A stretch of DNA of 64,000 bases from Otis tarda. Taxonomy: Eukaryota > Chordata > Aves > Otidiformes > Otididae. Positions within the stretch are counted from its first letter, which is position 1, and each line of letters begins with the position of its first letter. The DNA is taken from positions 183,864,053 to 183,928,052 of the forward strand of contig CM048552.1 of assembly GCA_026413225.1 (NCBI GenBank), given 5' to 3'. Made by a program: the position numbers and the translations under genes. Of the stretch, positions 1 through 12,345 are shown piece after piece. The notes under the pieces are model-generated. The model was not told the DNA's origin. It saw only the letters and a program-made list of their open reading frames with translations, and did not search any database.

Positions 1-3000
1 GCCCACTCCCACTGGATCCTCAGCCGAAGCCTCCTTGCATGCATCGCCTCTGTAGAGCATTTCAGCGAACGCTCATCCTTGCCTGCTGAACAAACAGTGC
101 CACTTATGAACCTGTCAGACCACTGAAAAGCCCTTCACAAATTAGGTCTTATCAGTAGCTATACAGCCTCCTCAGCGTGAAGGCATCAGCTGAAAGAACA
201 TATTAAGGGATTAATATGATTTTTTTTAAAATTGTTAACAATTAACTGATGTTGCAAGTTTCAAGGAAATAGTCTCCTGTTCTGAGATGAAAGGAGAAAA
301 ACAAAAAGTTACGTTGCAATGAGTTACAGAATGGAGCCCTCAGAGATGCAGAAAAGTAATAAAACCTAACAGAGCCGAGGATGATGCCTACTCCTTAACT
401 AACACGGTATCTTTGGCTCACAAATGTTAGTTAGCTGGAAGCAAAAGTGGAGCCTCTGCTTCCAGCTAAACCACGTTGCTTTCCTCAGATATCTGTCAGA
501 CCACAGGTTTTACATAAGGGCCACATCTTACTGTTGTTATTGTTGTTTGTGAAGCTCACCATGTCAGAGCATTGCTGGTTGGAAAGGAGGCTGAATGAGC
601 GAACGGGTAAGAGGTGTGACCAAAGGCTGTGAGCTCCTAGCACTCACATCCGAGGGAGGAAATGCTGGAATGAATATGATCACAGATATACACCCACGTT
701 ACTCTTTGTCCATTAGTTACATGTGATTCTGGGCAAAGCCGGGCTGGGTTATTTTTTTGGCTGGCCAGCAGCCTAAGGGGTCTTTGGTACCAGTGGCCAA
801 CAACTGACCAAATACTTCCAAGTGTTTGGAGGCATCATTAATGCTGTGCAGGTGCACATCAGTGACTTTAAAAAAGTGCTTGAATGACCTTAACTAAGAG
901 GTTTCCAACATGCAAACCCTAAGCACTCATCTTCAGAAAAGACACAATTAACATGATTACACTATATTTTAGCTTACTACCTCCCATGTTTTTCTTTTTT
1001 TCATGTCATGTGCATAAAGTACAAGCTAGAAAATTTTACATTGTAGTTCCCTGACACTGTGCAGATCGCTTCACAGGAAAAAGACCACAACAATAGCTGT
1101 AAAAGTGAGAAAGAGCCAGGATCAGAGAATGCTGTATATTTTTTAGTATGTTGAAATTTTCAAATAACCAGTATACTAGGCTAAAAAGCATTTTGTTCAA
1201 ACCTATAGAGGGTCTATTTAAAAGTCAATATTTATCAACTCTTAATATTTAGATTTGCAATTCCAATTCTTATTTGATCTCCACTATTCATTATACATTA
1301 CATAAAATAAATTTATGATAAAATTAGCTTTTAAATAACATCTGTAAACATGAAACAAACATTGAACGAAAGTCCTCTGCAGGGAATGTGAGTAACATAA
1401 GGCAAGCCACCTGAGATTTATATCAAGTTTTTAAAAGTTGGGTGTCTCCCACTCAGTTCCTTAAATTTGTACTTAGCTCTTTCCACTCAGGCTATAAACT
1501 TCTGATGACAAACATCTATTTCAAGGTTAGAGTTGGCTGAATTATTCCTTGTCAATAAGTTATTTCTTCCATAGTACAGCTCTCCTCCCTCTTTATGAAT
1601 CACTCCCAAATCAATCCTGATTTACAAATACATGTTGAATAGCCCAGATGAGATAGGTTCACTCCTTCCTGTGACCGGGAAGCCTTGTTGCCTTGATATA
1701 GGAAGGCGCGTCAGAAAACCATTAGTGATGAAATGCCTCTTCATACTTTGCTGTGTGCTTGTTGCTTGTCCCCGTAACCCTTCACCCTGACTACTGGGGA
1801 GAAAGGAGCTGCTGCTCCATGGTTTTGGAAAATGACCTGCAAAAGTATGGATTATTGGGATAAGGGGCAGAAAATGGGTTTTGGACTCTCTCTGAACCCT
1901 CTCTCCCTCTGTTTTACTGCTATGTGAAGTGTGCACTGGGTGACATAATGAGATCTGCTGCCAAAATCTACACTCTTATTCCCCAAACCACATTGCAGTT
2001 GTGCCAGCTCTGCCAGAAATGGGAAATGGTCCATAAAGAATCAGACATTGGGCTAGACAAATGCACCTCAGCCAGCTGGGAATGAATAGGTGACTTTTTT
2101 GGTGTTTGCCTTCTACCAGGTTGTCCATATATTTCAAATTTTTGTACACTTTCATGAATTAGTCACAAGTATTGGTTAAAGTCCTTGCAGAGGAGGAAGA
2201 ACATCACACTATGAATATGAAACAAAGCAGAGTCAGTGGGTTAATTGGTGGAAGTCCTGTTGTACCATGCCACCAGCTCTGCCCAATGTGCCATGAAAGT
2301 TTTTGCTCAAAACGTACTCTCATAGCCCAGGCTGGCTCTAGGCAGCTTTGCTCTCCCTCTGGCCATCAAGTCTACTGTCTTATCAGCAGGTTGTGGATGC
2401 AGTGCAGGCTGAACCAGCGGAAAAACCACAAAAGAGCATGCGAGGAGCCTAAAGTGGAACTAGTCCTATCTAACCAAAAACTGCTGCAGGCTATTTTGTC
2501 AGTGGAAGAGAGCTGAATAATAAGCATAAATGCACCTATGAACACTGAATAATTTGCAGCAAGATGTAGGCAAAACTAATGCTATATCCTGAAGCACACA
2601 GCCTGTAGAAACTAGCTTTCTTAAAAAGAAAAATACTAATTGCAAACATCCCTTGTACTGGCAACTCACCAGTTACACTAACACAGAGCAATATAATATG
2701 GCTAAAATAATCTCACAGGCTTTTCACACCTGATTTAGACTCAACCATTAGCTTTTGTTTAAAAAAAAAATTGAAAATTCAGACAGGGGAAGGTTTCTTT
2801 AATGCTTAAAGTAAACTCAACTTTGGGCAAATTTCAGCATTTCTTTGTATAGCTCAGACACTGCAGTATTATACCCTTCATGACACTGGAAACAGAACAA
2901 GCCAGGGAAGAAAATAAATTCCCACTAGTCATATCAAAAGCAAAAAGTTCTATGTAAGATGAGAAATACATCTAGCAGTAGAGATTCTTGCTTTCTTAAA

Positions 3001-3885
3001 AACAAAAGCAATCACTGTGATACTGGTTAAACAGGCAAGAAAGTGTAAGCTTACGCAGGATCATGCATATCCTGAGCAGACATTAACATCGTTTCACTGA
3101 CATCACAGCTTTAGAAAGCATTCCTGTTTCTAACTCATTAGTACTCCTCCAGGCATTAATGACCCGAAGATATATGTAAAAGAATTACGTGTTTATAAAC
3201 AGTTGTGCATGGGAATAGGTTTACTCCAGGGGAGTAACTTCAGAAGCAAATAAAGCCGTAATCCTGATTTACAAGATAAAATGTAAAGTCTGCTGGGCGC
3301 CGCTGTTCCTTGAGGTTTGGGATGGGCAGGGATGTTAATACAGACTTCTTTATTTGAGAGCTGCTGATTAACAAAATTTTAACACAAAACACTTTGTAAA
3401 GCGATTCCATAGGACTCTTTTTTGTGGTCTCTCTTTTTGCAGACACAATGCAAGTACCAGTCCTTGGATGGTAGATTTTGGGAGACATTTAGACTTTCCT
3501 CAGACAGATTGTCAGGAAGATAAAGCACCCGCAAGTCCATACCAATGAGCACTTTTCAGTCACAGCAGTCATAGCAGATTGCACTTAGTACGCATATTTT
3601 ATACCAGGCAATTAAATGCAGTTACCCAAATGAATACAGAAGTCGGTTATATATTGTGCATCAATTATCACAGGCAATGAATGCCATGAGACAAAGAAAT
3701 TAACACAACATAAAACTAATTCAATAACACAGCAGATTGCTAAGTTAAAATCCTACCCTTTAGATATCTATAACACCACAGACAATGAATTACAACACGG
3801 AGTGAAGCTGATTAAGTGCACCACTGTAACAAGGCTCTGTGGAGCGCCTGGGTCAGCGGCCAGCCCTGGGATACAAGGAGGAGGT
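1..3885. other. Unique AT-rich non-coding DNA
   Basis: I see no recognisable gene, repeat family or RNA here. Short open frames (up to 114 codons at 2172-2516 on the plus strand) have no recognisable domain. The stretch has A- and T-rich runs typical of avian intergenic or intronic DNA. Confidence 0.6.
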
Positions 3886-3965
3886 TCTCTACCCAGCTCT
3901 GACACCAACCTGCTGGGTGACCTTCAGTCATTTAATCTCTTTGTCTAATTTTACTGACCACTAAA
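3886..3965 (+). repeat. MIR/CORE-SINE relic
   Basis: The stretch reads like the MIR core region in plus orientation: a 'ctctacccagctctgacacc' block, then 'gggtgacctt' and 'tttaatctctttgtc'. These correspond in order to the family's gctctgccac, gtgtgaccttgggc and ttaacctctctgtgc blocks. It is short and diverged, as expected for an element that stopped moving before birds arose. The match is from memory of the consensus, so the ends are approximate. Confidence 0.6.
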
Positions 3966-6900
3966 TCCTTCAAAGAAAAGACTGATGCCATCAACCTTTT
4001 GAAACCTGGGACTACGAGTCGCAAAGACATTAAATGTTATTGGTGGTGGTTCTCAAGACAACGCAGATGGGCAGGAGTGATGTAGTATCTTGTGAACTGT
4101 TACATCTAGGCGTGTTTTCCAGTTCTTACAAGAATAGCATGTGTGAAGTGTTTGTTACCATTCACTGTGATTCATAGGACAGCGGTCATTAGGTTGGTCA
4201 CACTTCACCTGACCTGTCAAAGTACAGGTCATTTACCAAGCTAGCTCCCAGATATCTTCTAAAATATAACAAGTGTTTTGTACCAGTTCTTCCCAGTGGT
4301 TTTATTTCTCCAGCTGCAGACAGGACTTCCAGTAAAGAAGGAAGAAAAATGAAAGAAAAGATAAACAAAGATTTGCTGTCAGTCACTATCCATTTCTTCC
4401 TGGTCGTCTTAGGATGAAGAAGAAATCTGGGAGCAGCCACAGTGAACATGATAGTTTTGTGCTGCTGCCATCCTACCTGGAGCACACACACACAAAAAGA
4501 ACATCTCCAATGTGACTCTAAAGATGGTTTTTACTAATAATATTGCATGTGCAGTGTTTCAAGAAAACGCATTGTCTCATATTTTTGTGTGACTAGTGGT
4601 ATGTCAACATCTAGAAAACCTCACCTAAATTCTGAAATTCAAAAAGAATTGAAGGAAAACACATATTTCTTGCAATAATTTGGAAAATAAACATTTCTTA
4701 ATGCAATTTTAAAAATACATGAGGTACCAGAGCATATTTGAAAAAGCATCTTATTTTCTGGGGACAATAACTTAGGTATCTAACAGACACTTCATTCTCG
4801 CGTGGCTCTATTAAAAAGAAGCCAATTGCTTTCCAGGGTCTCCAGAGAGTCACCCTGTTTACCTGGTTTTGTCTGTCACATCTCCTTCTTACAGGAGGCC
4901 TTTGAAAGTAAAGATTGATTCTGCAGGAACTGGCACTTTCCTTAACAGCTTCATTAGACACAAGCCAGTGAAGATAAGCAGAGTCTAACCCTTAGAGTCT
5001 AAGTGGGAGCTCTGGTTATGCATTCACTTACATCATAATTCTGATTTTTTTTTGTCTTATGAATTAATTATAACACCTTTGTTCATTCTAGATTATGCCA
5101 TTAGAAAAGTACATCATCATCGTATAAACTCATAAAACATATGCTGCAGCCTTAAGAGATTTCACTTTTCACTACGTACACTGAATACGTAGATTTTTAC
5201 ATAGTTATGAAGGATCCTGTCCACCAATTTTCACTGAAAAACAGGTAGTGAGTAAATCGTGGCCATACTGGTAGGACTAAGACAACTTAGAGAAAAATCA
5301 CAATATGTTTACTGTTTCCTTCTAAATTTAACAAAGTCAATTTGTACAAAACACATTTTTCTGGAAGAACTGCTCATTTGAGATGCTGCTTACTTAAATC
5401 CTCTGCCCTAGCACTTCTTGAAGATAACACACGGTACACACAAAGGCCAGATTTCTCTCAGAAAGCAGAGCACTGGAAGATTTCAACAGTGAAAAAAAAA
5501 ATAAAACAAAGGTCTTCAAGATAAACAGGTGTTCTCTTGCGATGCTCCTTGAAAGGTCACTGGGTAATATTTAATGCTAAATCCCGAACTTCACTGGCAT
5601 CTCAGAGCAAAGCCTTAACAGGTTACAAATGTGCTTTTTCTTTTGTGTGTACTTTACCAGCTGCAGTCTGAATGTGCTGAAGTCTATAAAAAACAGAATC
5701 TGGAGGCACATTAAGCAAAGCATTATAGAAGTCCAGCTTAGTGACTGAAAAAACATATGCAGTTCCAAAATCATCTGGAAGGGGAAAAAAAAAAGCAACT
5801 TTGTAGGCTAGCAATGCAGTACAGTCTTGATAAAAACGGTCTGATTATTCCTTGGACACAAAACACTGTAGTGAATTGATGATTGTGTCTCTGTTTTTCA
5901 CTATGTCAAGATGACTTGCAGTTGTGAATCACTTGCTTCCCATTTAAGAGGGCAGTGGCTTACTCACTAAATCAGGCCAACCCTTCCTTTAAATTTCTGC
6001 ATTATAAGAATTTGCATTTAACAATAAAAACAATTCTGAAATCTTTTAATTACTTACAGCTGTATTTTAATAGTAGGCCTTGTATCACACTGTTTTCTAC
6101 TAAAGACCACTGACCACTTTAGAAACATCTCACACCATCGTATTTCAGACAACAGAGGACGCACCCAAAGCAGGTCTTCAGCAAACACACTTCAGCAACT
6201 TAACTGGAAGGCTGAATACTGAAATGCGAGGTGCTGGAATGCCTCCTTGATGCCATAAAGTGCCTGGGCTAGTCATTATAAGTGGGGTATACATGCTATT
6301 TCTTATCTATCCAGGCTTGAGGGAACACCCATATAAATGCACCACACATGCATTCTCCCACTCCACCACACAATGTCCTTATCTCCTGCTTACTAGAGCT
6401 ACTTCAAGAAGCTGCAATTTGAAGGGTTGTTTGTTACTTTCTTTTTTTTTTTTTAAGAAAAACAGATTTAAAAAAAAAAAGGGGAAAAAAAAAAGATGAA
6501 AGCAAGCTGGCACAACTTCCAAAACGAGTATTTTAGCTTCCTGGCTAACCTAAAGTGAAATCACTCGCATGCCACCTCCTGAAAAAATGAACAGCTTGAT
6601 GGGTAAGCCCTGTCTGTGGCAGATCCCTGGGGATGGCACCATAGAGTCCATCAAGGCAGGGGAGCTTCATTACTGAATTTCCAAATGAACACAGACTGCT
6701 CTCTTCTAGCCCCAGAAGACCAGGAGACAGTTGAGTTTCACATGGTAATATTATGTATGGAAAATCTATTTTAAGCAACTTTTTAGAAGTTTCTAAAACA
6801 CATTCATTATAATTTTTCTTCTCCTTCGTAGCCTGTATAATTGAACTCCTGGAGTTAAAGCAGCCTGTCTCTTCAGGCAGAGATTCACGGAAAAAAAAAA

Positions 6901-8490
6901 ACCCTTGTCAATCAAACTGTTTTCATATTTTAAAAATACAGTCTTAATCCAAAGTTTCTGGTGATAAATTCTGCTCAAAAGAAAAAATCGGTATCTCTTC
7001 TATCAACTTACATCTGTCCTCACTCCAAAAGCTGCCATCCCCTCTTAGCACATCACACTCAGGATCTTTTCTCCAGCTACAAGCTCTGAATTGGTAGTGT
7101 GCTCCCTGGTCTCATTTATCTCATATTCCTTCCACTCCTCTTAGTATATCTCCTGTTCTTCTTCATTTACCTCACAATACTCTTTCTTGCTTTCTTTTGT
7201 ATTTTTTTTTGTTTCCATCCATTGACTCCACACTTTCCCTTAAAACAGAGGCACATTTCTTGCCTTAGTCTGCCACAGGCCATTTCCTCATCCAAATATC
7301 TTTTCACAGCCAAGACGGTATTGTCTGTTACACTGTGCCATTTTATTAGAGGAGGGAGGGATTAAACTCACCTAACATTAGCTAATGCAGACGTCTATGC
7401 TTGAGCTTTTCTGCTGCCTTTGTCGCCAATGGCAAGAACCAGATACTTCTGACAGTCTGTTTCAGACACCTGAACACACCTTAGAGATACACACCTCAGT
7501 TCTCTGGCTAGAAGTCTACAACGCAGTTTTGGACATGGACACCTGCTTTGTCAGACACCCATGGGACGAGATGAGCCAGGCTGAGCAAATTGTGCCCTGG
7601 GAGCCCAACCACCACTCAGCTACCTGCATGCTGCATGAATCCCAAGTCCCCACGGACTCGGCTCCCACTCCTGTCTTTTGCCTGCCTAGTAACTCCAGCA
7701 CAGTAAACCTTAGGAGAGCAGAAATCATGAGTCAGTTTGCAATAACTCATGAGAATGTCCCCAAATATAGATACATATGGATATTTAGAGAGAGAGATGG
7801 TTTGCTTTCTGATTTTTTTTCCCGCCCATCCCCAGTGAATATGCCAACATATGACTATTAGTGTTTGACAACGGGAGCTGCCCACTCAGACACATTTCCT
7901 ACAACTGTGATGCCCTACATCTGCCTGTTCTCTGGAGAGAAAATTCATCCTGGACCTTTTCTTCCTACTTCCAAATGAATTCCATCTCCTCAGATCCATT
8001 TCTTATTTTGATTAGGAAGTGAGGACAACCACAGGGAGTTTCCCTCTGTCCTTTCCCTTTTCCCAGGTTGTTTGTTGTGGGTAAATGAGGGGAACAAAGA
8101 AGATTTATCACCTCCCACAGGATGGAGCAGAGCTTCCACGCTTTTTGTGCTCTCTCACATTAGCTTTCAGCAGAGGTTGAATTAACTTGCTAAGCAGAGA
8201 CAGGAATTTTGTCTGTTTTCTGAACAGTTGTGTATGGGATCACTAACAAGTTACTGTAGGGCTGCAAACTTAGGAATATTGCATACTCTGTGGGTATGGT
8301 CTTTTTCACAGGACACTTGGACACCTTTCTCTTTCATTGAGGGAGAAACAATCCCATATTTAACGCAAGGTCAGATCAGAAGAATAACAGTTACTGTGCA
8401 TCAGTTATGATCAGATAACAAAAATTATTTTGAGGCTTCTCCCTTCTAACTAGCTGGCAGAGGGTCAGGGCAGAGAAAGCTTGAGCTGCA
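3966..8490. other. Unique non-coding DNA
   Basis: No repeat family or gene is recognised. A 158-codon plus-strand open frame at 7385-7861 is the longest outside the LINE but has no known domain. Poly-T and poly-A runs occur near 6440-6495. Confidence 0.55.
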
Positions 8491-8492
8491 GA

Positions 8493-8553
8493 TCATGGTG
8501 AATATAATGATGCTAAAAGAGCATCATTATGTTCATGGTGAATATAATGATGC
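8493..8553. repeat. 21-bp direct repeat flanking an inverted copy (hairpin)
   Basis: A 21-base word occurs identically at 8493-8513 and 8533-8553. Between them lies an inverted copy of its core, so 8499-8514 can pair with 8520-8535 over 16 positions, 15 of them Watson-Crick and one G-T, around a five-base loop (8515-8519, aaaag). The order is direct, inverted, direct. This fits a local template switch during replication. Confidence 0.9.
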
Positions 8554-9264
8554 CCTCCCTCCCTCTAGGTAGTCTTGCTGTAACTTTACCCAGTCTTCCC
8601 CTGGAACACTTTCTTATATATATATTTGCTTTCTCCAATTTCAATTCTAACTCTTCAGGGCAGGAAATCACGTGGATTTTCCCTCAGGCAGGGCTAAAAT
8701 CTCTGCTAGAGACCTGGTGCTCCTTGTGCTGTGTTTGGACTGATGCTGGCTTTAGTCAGGACACCCCCAGGCAGGGATGTCAGTGAGCCAGTGATGCTCT
8801 GAGATCCAGGGGTGAGGCCACCCTCCTGCCAGGCTTCTGCATAGCACCTCATGCAGCCAGGCTTTCATCCCTTTCAAGACTTTTAAGATGCTACTGTGAT
8901 GTAAAATTAGGAACACGGATGATGATAGCATCCCCCTCTCTCCTCATACCAGCCCTCCACCCCTTTCATGTAGTTAATAATCCTTTCACCCACCATTTTC
9001 CAAAGTGTTGTAGGTTTGTTTGTCTTGTCTTATTTGAATTATGAGCTCTTCAGGGCAGAGAATTTGCCTTTATCTATGTTAGTAAAGTACAATGTAAATT
9101 TACTGCACTATATAAATATTTTCTAATAACAAGGGCAATAAGAAGAATAATGTATTTATTTTACTGTAATACAGTATTTCCAGCCTTCAAAATACAATCA
9201 GAAACAATCCAAAGTCAACAACAAGACCAAAAGATTTGCAGAACCTTTAACTGTGAAGCAAAAG
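8554..9264. other. Unique DNA upstream of CR1
   Basis: I see nothing beyond AT-rich single-copy-looking sequence up to the point where CR1 similarity starts. The CR1 5' junction is not marked by a visible target duplication, which is normal for CR1. Confidence 0.5.
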
Positions 9265-11190
9265 CCATGAGAGGCTGTGCGAGCAGCCAGGGATCAGGTG
9301 AGGAAGGCTAAAGCCCTGACAGAATTGAATATGGCCAGGGATGTCAAAACCAAGAAAGGCTTCTATAGGTATGTAGGGGACAAAAGAAAGTCCAAGGAGA
9401 ATGAAGGCATTCTCTGGAAAGACAGAGAATGCCTCTGGAAGGAAACCGGTGTCCTGGTTACCTGGAACATGGAGAAGGCTGAGGTACTCAATGACTTTTT
9501 TTTTGCCTCCGTCTTCACTGATAAGGGCTCTTGTCTCACTGCCTAAGCTCTGGAAGGCACAAGCAGGGACTGTGAGGATGAAGAACCGCCCACTGTAGTG
9601 GAAGAGCAGGTTCAGGAACATCTGAGGAACCTGAAGGTGCACAAGTCCATGGGACCTGATGAGATCCATCCACGGGTCCTGAGGGAACTGGCGGATGAAG
9701 TTGCCAAGCCACTGGCCATTGTATTTGAGAAGTCGTGGTGGTCTGGTGAGGTCCCCAATGACTGGAAGAGGGGGAACATAACCCCCATTTTTAAAAAGGG
9801 AAACAAGGAGGACCCAGGCAACTACAGGCCGGTCAGTTTCACCTCTGTGCCTGGCAAGGTCATGGAGCAGATTCTCCTGGAAACCATGCTAAGGCACATG
9901 GAGAGCAAGGAGGTGGTTGGTGACAGTCAACATGGCTTCACCAAGGGCAGATCGTGTCTGACCAATTTGGTGGCCTTCTATGACGAGGTGACAGCATCGG
10001 TAGACAAGGGATGAGCAATGGATATCATCTACCTGGACTTGTGCAAAGCATTTGACGCTGTCCCGCACGACATCCTTCTCTATAAAGTAGAGAAGCATGG
10101 GGTTTGATGGATGGACCACTTGGTGGATAAGGAGTTGGCTGGACGGCCGCACTCAGAGAGTGGTGGTCAACGGCTCAATGTCCAAGTGGAGACCGGTCAC
10201 GAGTGGCGTTCCTCAGGGGTCCGTGTTGGGCCCAGCCCTGTTCAACATCTTTGTCGGTGACATGGACAGTGGGATAGAGTGCATCCTCAGCAAGTTCACC
10301 GATGACACCAAACTGTGTGGTACCGTCGACACGCTGGAAGGGAGGGATGCCATCCAGAGGGACCTTGACAGGCTGGAGAGGTGGGCCCATGCCAACCTCA
10401 TGAAGTTCAACCAGGCCAAGTGCAAGGTCCTGCACATGGGTTGTGGCAAACCCAGACACAAATATAGGCTGGGGGCAGAATGGATCGAGACCAGCCCTGA
10501 GGAGAGGGACTTGGGAGTGATGGTAGATGAGAAGTTTAACATGAGCAGCCAATGTGCCCTTGTAGCCCAGAAGGCCAACTGCATCCTGGGCTGTATCAAG
10601 AGGAGCATAGCCAGCAGGTCAAGGGAGGTGATTCTCCCCCTCTACTCTGCCCTGGTGAGACCCCACCTGGAGTACTGTGTCCAGTTCTGGAGCTCCCAAC
10701 ATAAGAAGGACATGAACCAGTTGGAGAGGGCCCAGAGGAGGGCCACAAAGATGATAAGAGGGCTGGAGCACCTTTCCTATGAGGACAGGCTGAGAGAGTT
10801 GGGGCTGTTCAGCCTGGAGAAGAGGAGGCTCCGGGGAGACCTGATAGCGGTCTTCCAGTACCTCAAGGCAGCCTACAGGAAAGATGGGGAGAGATTGTTC
10901 AGTAGGGCCTGTTGTGATAGGACGAGGGGTAATGATTTTAAAATAGAGGGAGGTAGATTTAGATTGAATATTAGGAAAAAGTTTTTTGCACTGAGAGTTG
11001 TAGAAGACTGGCACAGGTTGCCCAGAGAGGTGGTAGATACCCCATCCCTGGAAACATTCAAGGCCAGGCTGGATGAGGCTCTGAGCAACCTGATCTAGTC
11101 GGGGATGTCCCTGCTCCTTGCAGGGGGGTTGGACTAGATGACCTTTAAAGGTCCCTTCCAACCCTAACTATTCTATGATTCTACGATTCT
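9265..11190 (+). mobile_element. CR1 LINE, 5'-truncated copy
   Basis: This is a chicken-repeat-1 non-LTR retrotransposon in plus orientation. It runs from inside ORF2 through the reverse transcriptase and the C-terminal part to an intact 3' untranslated tail. The tail has the conserved 'ggttggactagatgacc' and 'aaggtcccttccaaccct' blocks and ends at 11190 in diverged ATTCTATG-type octamers (attctatg, attctacg, attct). These octamers are used in place of a poly-A tail for target-primed reverse transcription. About 1.9 kb remains of a full element of roughly 4.5 kb, so the endonuclease half is missing. That 5' truncation is usual for the family. It is the longest and best preserved transposon here and looks younger than the CR1 copies at 29.9 and 46.5 kb. 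Confidence 0.96.
9277..11098 (+). pseudogene. CR1 ORF2 reverse transcriptase, broken
   Basis: This is the decayed coding part of the CR1 ORF2 protein, which in active copies nicks target DNA and reverse-transcribes CR1 RNA. One frame runs from 9277 to about 10100, interrupted by TAA at 9544-9546 (probably from CAA) and TGA at 10012-10014 (probably from CGA, a CpG transition). An extra G in the G run 10099-10102 then shifts the frame, and 10097-11098 is open for 333 codons up to the natural stop TAG. Visible motifs in order are NYRPVS (codons 75-80 of the segment starting at 9598), QHGF (111-114), the first catalytic motif with aspartates at 10036 and 10054 (LDLCKAFD), [11 protein letters not shown] (residues 36-46 of the 3' frame), the catalytic FTDD box (nt 10295-10306) and the PHLEYC region near the C-terminal third. 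The endonuclease domain is absent. It cannot make active enzyme as it stands. Long minus-strand frames here are shadows. Confidence 0.95.
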
Positions 11191-12220
11191 AAGTCAGTGT
11201 GTGAAACTTTGGTAAATCAGTTACTTATATTCATAAGTAGCAGTTGGTACTGCAGTAAAAATCCTTGCAAATTGGCCCGCTGGAAAATATAAAGCAGAAC
11301 GTAACCAGTGTAAACCAGTAGAGCACTGCTTCACATGTGTATTATAAGGGTCACAAATGGCCTTCTAGTTACTTTTTAAACGAATGCAATGTTAATACTT
11401 TCACTTCACCATTATGAATAAAGCATTTGGCCTGGAGCTATGAATATGGTAACTGATGGCTTTTGACTTGTTTGTTTATATTGTCATCCAGCAAACTTCT
11501 GTATCATGCTCTCTTGGGACTAAGTCTTGACTTCACCCCTTCAGTGTGCAGAGGACATAGCCCATGTAGAAGACACCGGGGTGCAGCACTTTCCCTCAGC
11601 TTCCTCCGATGGCCACAGCTCGATACTCTCCCTGCAGCAGCACAGAGCTCTTGAGGCACACAGGAGGGAGAGCGGGACGTTGGGGTCAGTGTCCACGCCT
11701 CTTTGGCACCATCTCTGCTCATGTTGTTAATGGCTTCTTTGCTCCTTTAAGCTCCAAGGTATCAAATGAATCAAAATAATTGTGGTGATGCAAGGGATCA
11801 AACTGGCAAGAGTATGAACTGCCCTTTTTTGTCAGGTGATACTATTGGAGGTGCAATGCAGACATATGTAGAGAACAAAGCCCTGTCCTTTGAATTTACA
11901 GTCTGAACAGAAAACATTTTGTATTTCTGTCTAAAATACATGGTTTAATTTAGGACTAGCCAGGTGACACTAGTGGCCTGTGATATATAACTGGTCAAGT
12001 TAAATGACCTCTATGTAGCTTCTTGCCTGAAGCTCAGAGCAACAGCAAGTGGAACAGTTTGAATGGGCCCCATTTGTTATTCTTTTAATTGCCTGCTAAT
12101 ATTTCTTTCAGTAGGAAAGACTAATATACCCCTTCTATCTCCACATGTCTTCCAAACTAACCAAAATTGAAGTCCGGCCAAAACAAATAAGGGGCCTTCA
12201 GTTCTCTAGAAATGGAAAAG
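11191..12220. other. Unique non-coding DNA
   Basis: Single-copy-looking sequence between the CR1 tail and a MIR relic. A slightly GC-richer patch at about 11520-11720 carries overlapping short open frames without recognisable domains. Confidence 0.5.
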
Positions 12221-12345
12221 CAACTGGATGGGGATCCAGGAGATTCTTATTCCTCCTGCAGCTCTGCAACAGACCTTGGGCAAGTAATTTAAACTGTCTA
12301 TGCCTTGATCCCCCACCCATGAAATGGTGTGATAATACTTTCTTT
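12221..12345 (+). repeat. MIR/CORE-SINE relic, the clearest in the window
   Basis: The order of blocks matches the MIR core on the plus strand: 'ggatccaggagattc', 'cagctctgcaacagacc', 'ttgggcaagtaattt', 'ctgtctatgcctt', 'gaaatggtgtgataatac'. These parallel the family blocks for the gctctgcc box, the ttgggcaagtta box, the ctctgtgcctca box and the aaatggggataataat box. This is an ancient amniote SINE, long inactive. Confidence 0.78.

Noticed and set aside
2172..2516. 114-codon frame with cysteine pairs resembling a zinc finger (CPMC...C)
   Set aside because: Cysteine spacing does not follow a C2H2 or other known finger with proper histidines, and length and composition are within chance.
3240..3488. 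Minus-strand 82-codon frame
   Set aside because: No domain, no splice context and a length typical of chance.
10175..11161. Long minus-strand open frames (up to 180 codons)
   Set aside because: They are antisense shadows of the CR1 ORF2, whose strand is fixed by the reverse transcriptase motifs and the 3' tail.
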